Made by a program: the position numbers and the translations under genes. Under the pieces are notes generated by a model. The model saw nothing but the letters and a program-made list of their open reading frames with translations, was not told the origin of the DNA and ran no database searches. 64,000 nucleotides of DNA from Hyalella azteca (Eukaryota; Arthropoda; Malacostraca; Amphipoda; Hyalellidae): assembly GCF_000764305.2 (NCBI RefSeq), contig NW_025931721.1, positions 22,321 through 86,320 on the forward strand. Reading direction: 5' to 3'. Positions 62,879 to 64,000 of the stretch are shown piece after piece (the first letter of the stretch is position 1; each line of letters begins with the position of its first letter).

Positions 62879-63440
62879 CAACTACACCGAGCGTCTCACT
62901 TCACTTGGAATAATCAACTCGTCTACCGCTCCCCCTATCGGTGGGAATACTAAGTTAATTTCTATACAGTGTTTTAAGTGTTATAAAACATTACCTCAGA
63001 TTCGTATTGTTTTAACTTCCTATTCACGTTTTCACTCATTTTACTTGATATAAATATCATTTTAGGTCTTATTGACGAAACCAAACTTAGAAAATAGAAG
63101 CAGCATGGTGGGACCTAGTCTTTTCTTATAATATTGTTCGACAACAAACAATAATAACAAGAATCCTATTAACTAAAAATGTAAAAATAACTCTTTATAT
63201 ATGTCACCTTATTGGTCACGTATAGGTGAAGGTAGTGACACCGTAGCCCCGGTGGTGCCATGTGGGGAGGGTGGTTGGCACTACCAGCTACCTGCCAACT
63301 CTACCAGCGTCGTGGCTCTGGTAGGTGGTACTTGTATCACTCTTTGGTCAAACTCCCAGTAATTTTTCTCAGCGTTTACATGCGCTGCCAATATTGTATT
63401 ACGCTGAAGCATGTACACGCATTTCGTTGTATTCTTGACT
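62879..63440. other. Sequence between adapter and second repeat
   Basis: Starts NYTERLTSLGIINSST in the adapter-linked frame, not recognised. A GTGGTGCCA / TGGCACTACC-rich stretch lies at 63240-63330. No supported gene. Confidence 0.4.
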
Positions 63441-63560
63441 TGTACTAATCACTGATTTATCTGTGTTCTAGAATTTTCGAACTGACGATGGAGCTGGTCT
63501 CCGAAACGTTTTCTATAAAGATATGAATTTTTGTGGACTTTTCTTTACTTTTAAATTTTT
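63441..63560 (+). mobile_element. Penelope 3' terminus with ribozyme-like core
   Basis: ACTGATTTATCTGTGTTCTA then the core CTGACGA (63482) and GAAA (63503), ending TGTGGACTTTTCTTTACTTT. The longer upstream part (TTGACTTGTACTAATCACTG) is like copies 1 and 2. Confidence 0.85.
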
Positions 63561-64000
63561 TAGTTATAATTAATTAGTCATAATTAGGCACAAACTGGGT
63601 CTGGATGACCTACCTACACAAGGGGCAAAAAGTGCATTGCTGTTTGGATAAACTATCGCTAATTTCATGCGATATTACGCGTGCGCACTCAATATAGGCA
63701 TTGACTTTACGTTTCGAAGGCGAAATGATACCAGTTTATGGAATTTTTGCAAATGAAAAGGCATACCATAAGCCTTTATAATATGATATATTAAAATTTA
63801 ATAATATCTGGTGTATGCGTTGTAGCTTGGTCCATGCTTGGCCAGTCGCCGATTCTTGAAATCGCAGAATTTTCACAGTAGCTGGCAGTGGCCATTGAAC
63901 CTCAAATCACTACTTCAATTTCAGTAACCTCAAGTAGTTGGCTGCCGACAATATCTACTCAATAAAAACAAATAGGCACGATTTACGCAATTCAGTATTA
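63478..64000. repeat. 523-bp direct repeat, copy 2 (runs off the window)
   Basis: Same as 62129-62652, offset 1349 bp. The true end lies beyond the window. Confidence 0.95.

Noticed and set aside
62862..63053. 63-codon frame starting MCIRDSN
   Set aside because: Its start lies in the Nextera junction adapter; this peptide start is a sequencing artefact.

Overview
This window is animal nuclear DNA, most likely from an arthropod and possibly a crustacean. It is AT-rich. Its genes are split by GT-AG introns, and it holds Penelope-like retroelements, a LINE, hAT-like and TA-target MITEs, and many intronic minisatellites. There is no sign of prokaryotic operons, CRISPR arrays or rRNA, and I saw no tRNA. 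Runs of N (12580-12692, 47760-47774), single Ns (38975, 39466, 62840) and a Nextera mate-pair junction adapter (62841-62878) show that this is a scaffolded draft assembly.

Four protein-coding genes can be built exon by exon with matching splice phases. (1) 4583-9122 (+) has six exons and encodes a 468-residue protein with a long Arg/Asp-rich N-terminus and two adjacent membrane segments; I do not recognise the family. (2) 11547-22391 (+) has eight exons and encodes a complete RAD23 (UBL, UBA1, XPC-binding, UBA2; 393 residues). (3) 24717-25557 (-) holds the two coding exons of ribosomal protein eL36. (4) 41478-50780 (+) has five exons and encodes a BAMBI-like TGF-beta pseudoreceptor with a signal peptide, a very long Gln/Leu tract, the BAMBI cysteine pattern, a Thr-rich stalk and a BAMBI-like membrane segment. 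These genes are unrelated in function and simply lie next to each other.

Mobile DNA fills most of the rest. Two Penelope-like elements (2528-4212 and 53106-55490) keep RT and GIY-YIG endonuclease coding sequence, inverted terminal arms and a hammerhead-ribozyme-like core. Further termini of the family lie at 62030-62220 and 63440-63560. A broken LINE (28573-30355, -) sits in a nest at 28322-32784: an outer TA-flanked DNA element contains the LINE and a 182-bp MITE, and that MITE is split by an inverted dimer of the outer element's own family. Two hAT-type MITEs, a foldback element, a LINE 3' fragment and a recurring MITE with CACTC ends complete the set.

The most unusual feature is in gene 1. 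Exons 2, 3 and 5 carry short tandem arrays whose repeat unit includes the exon's own splice acceptor or donor, and exon 5 has a truncated copy beside it. RAD23 exon 5 also has a decayed copy just upstream. The last 1.9 kb contains the adapter junction between two nearly identical 523-bp repeats and should be treated as a possible assembly artefact.
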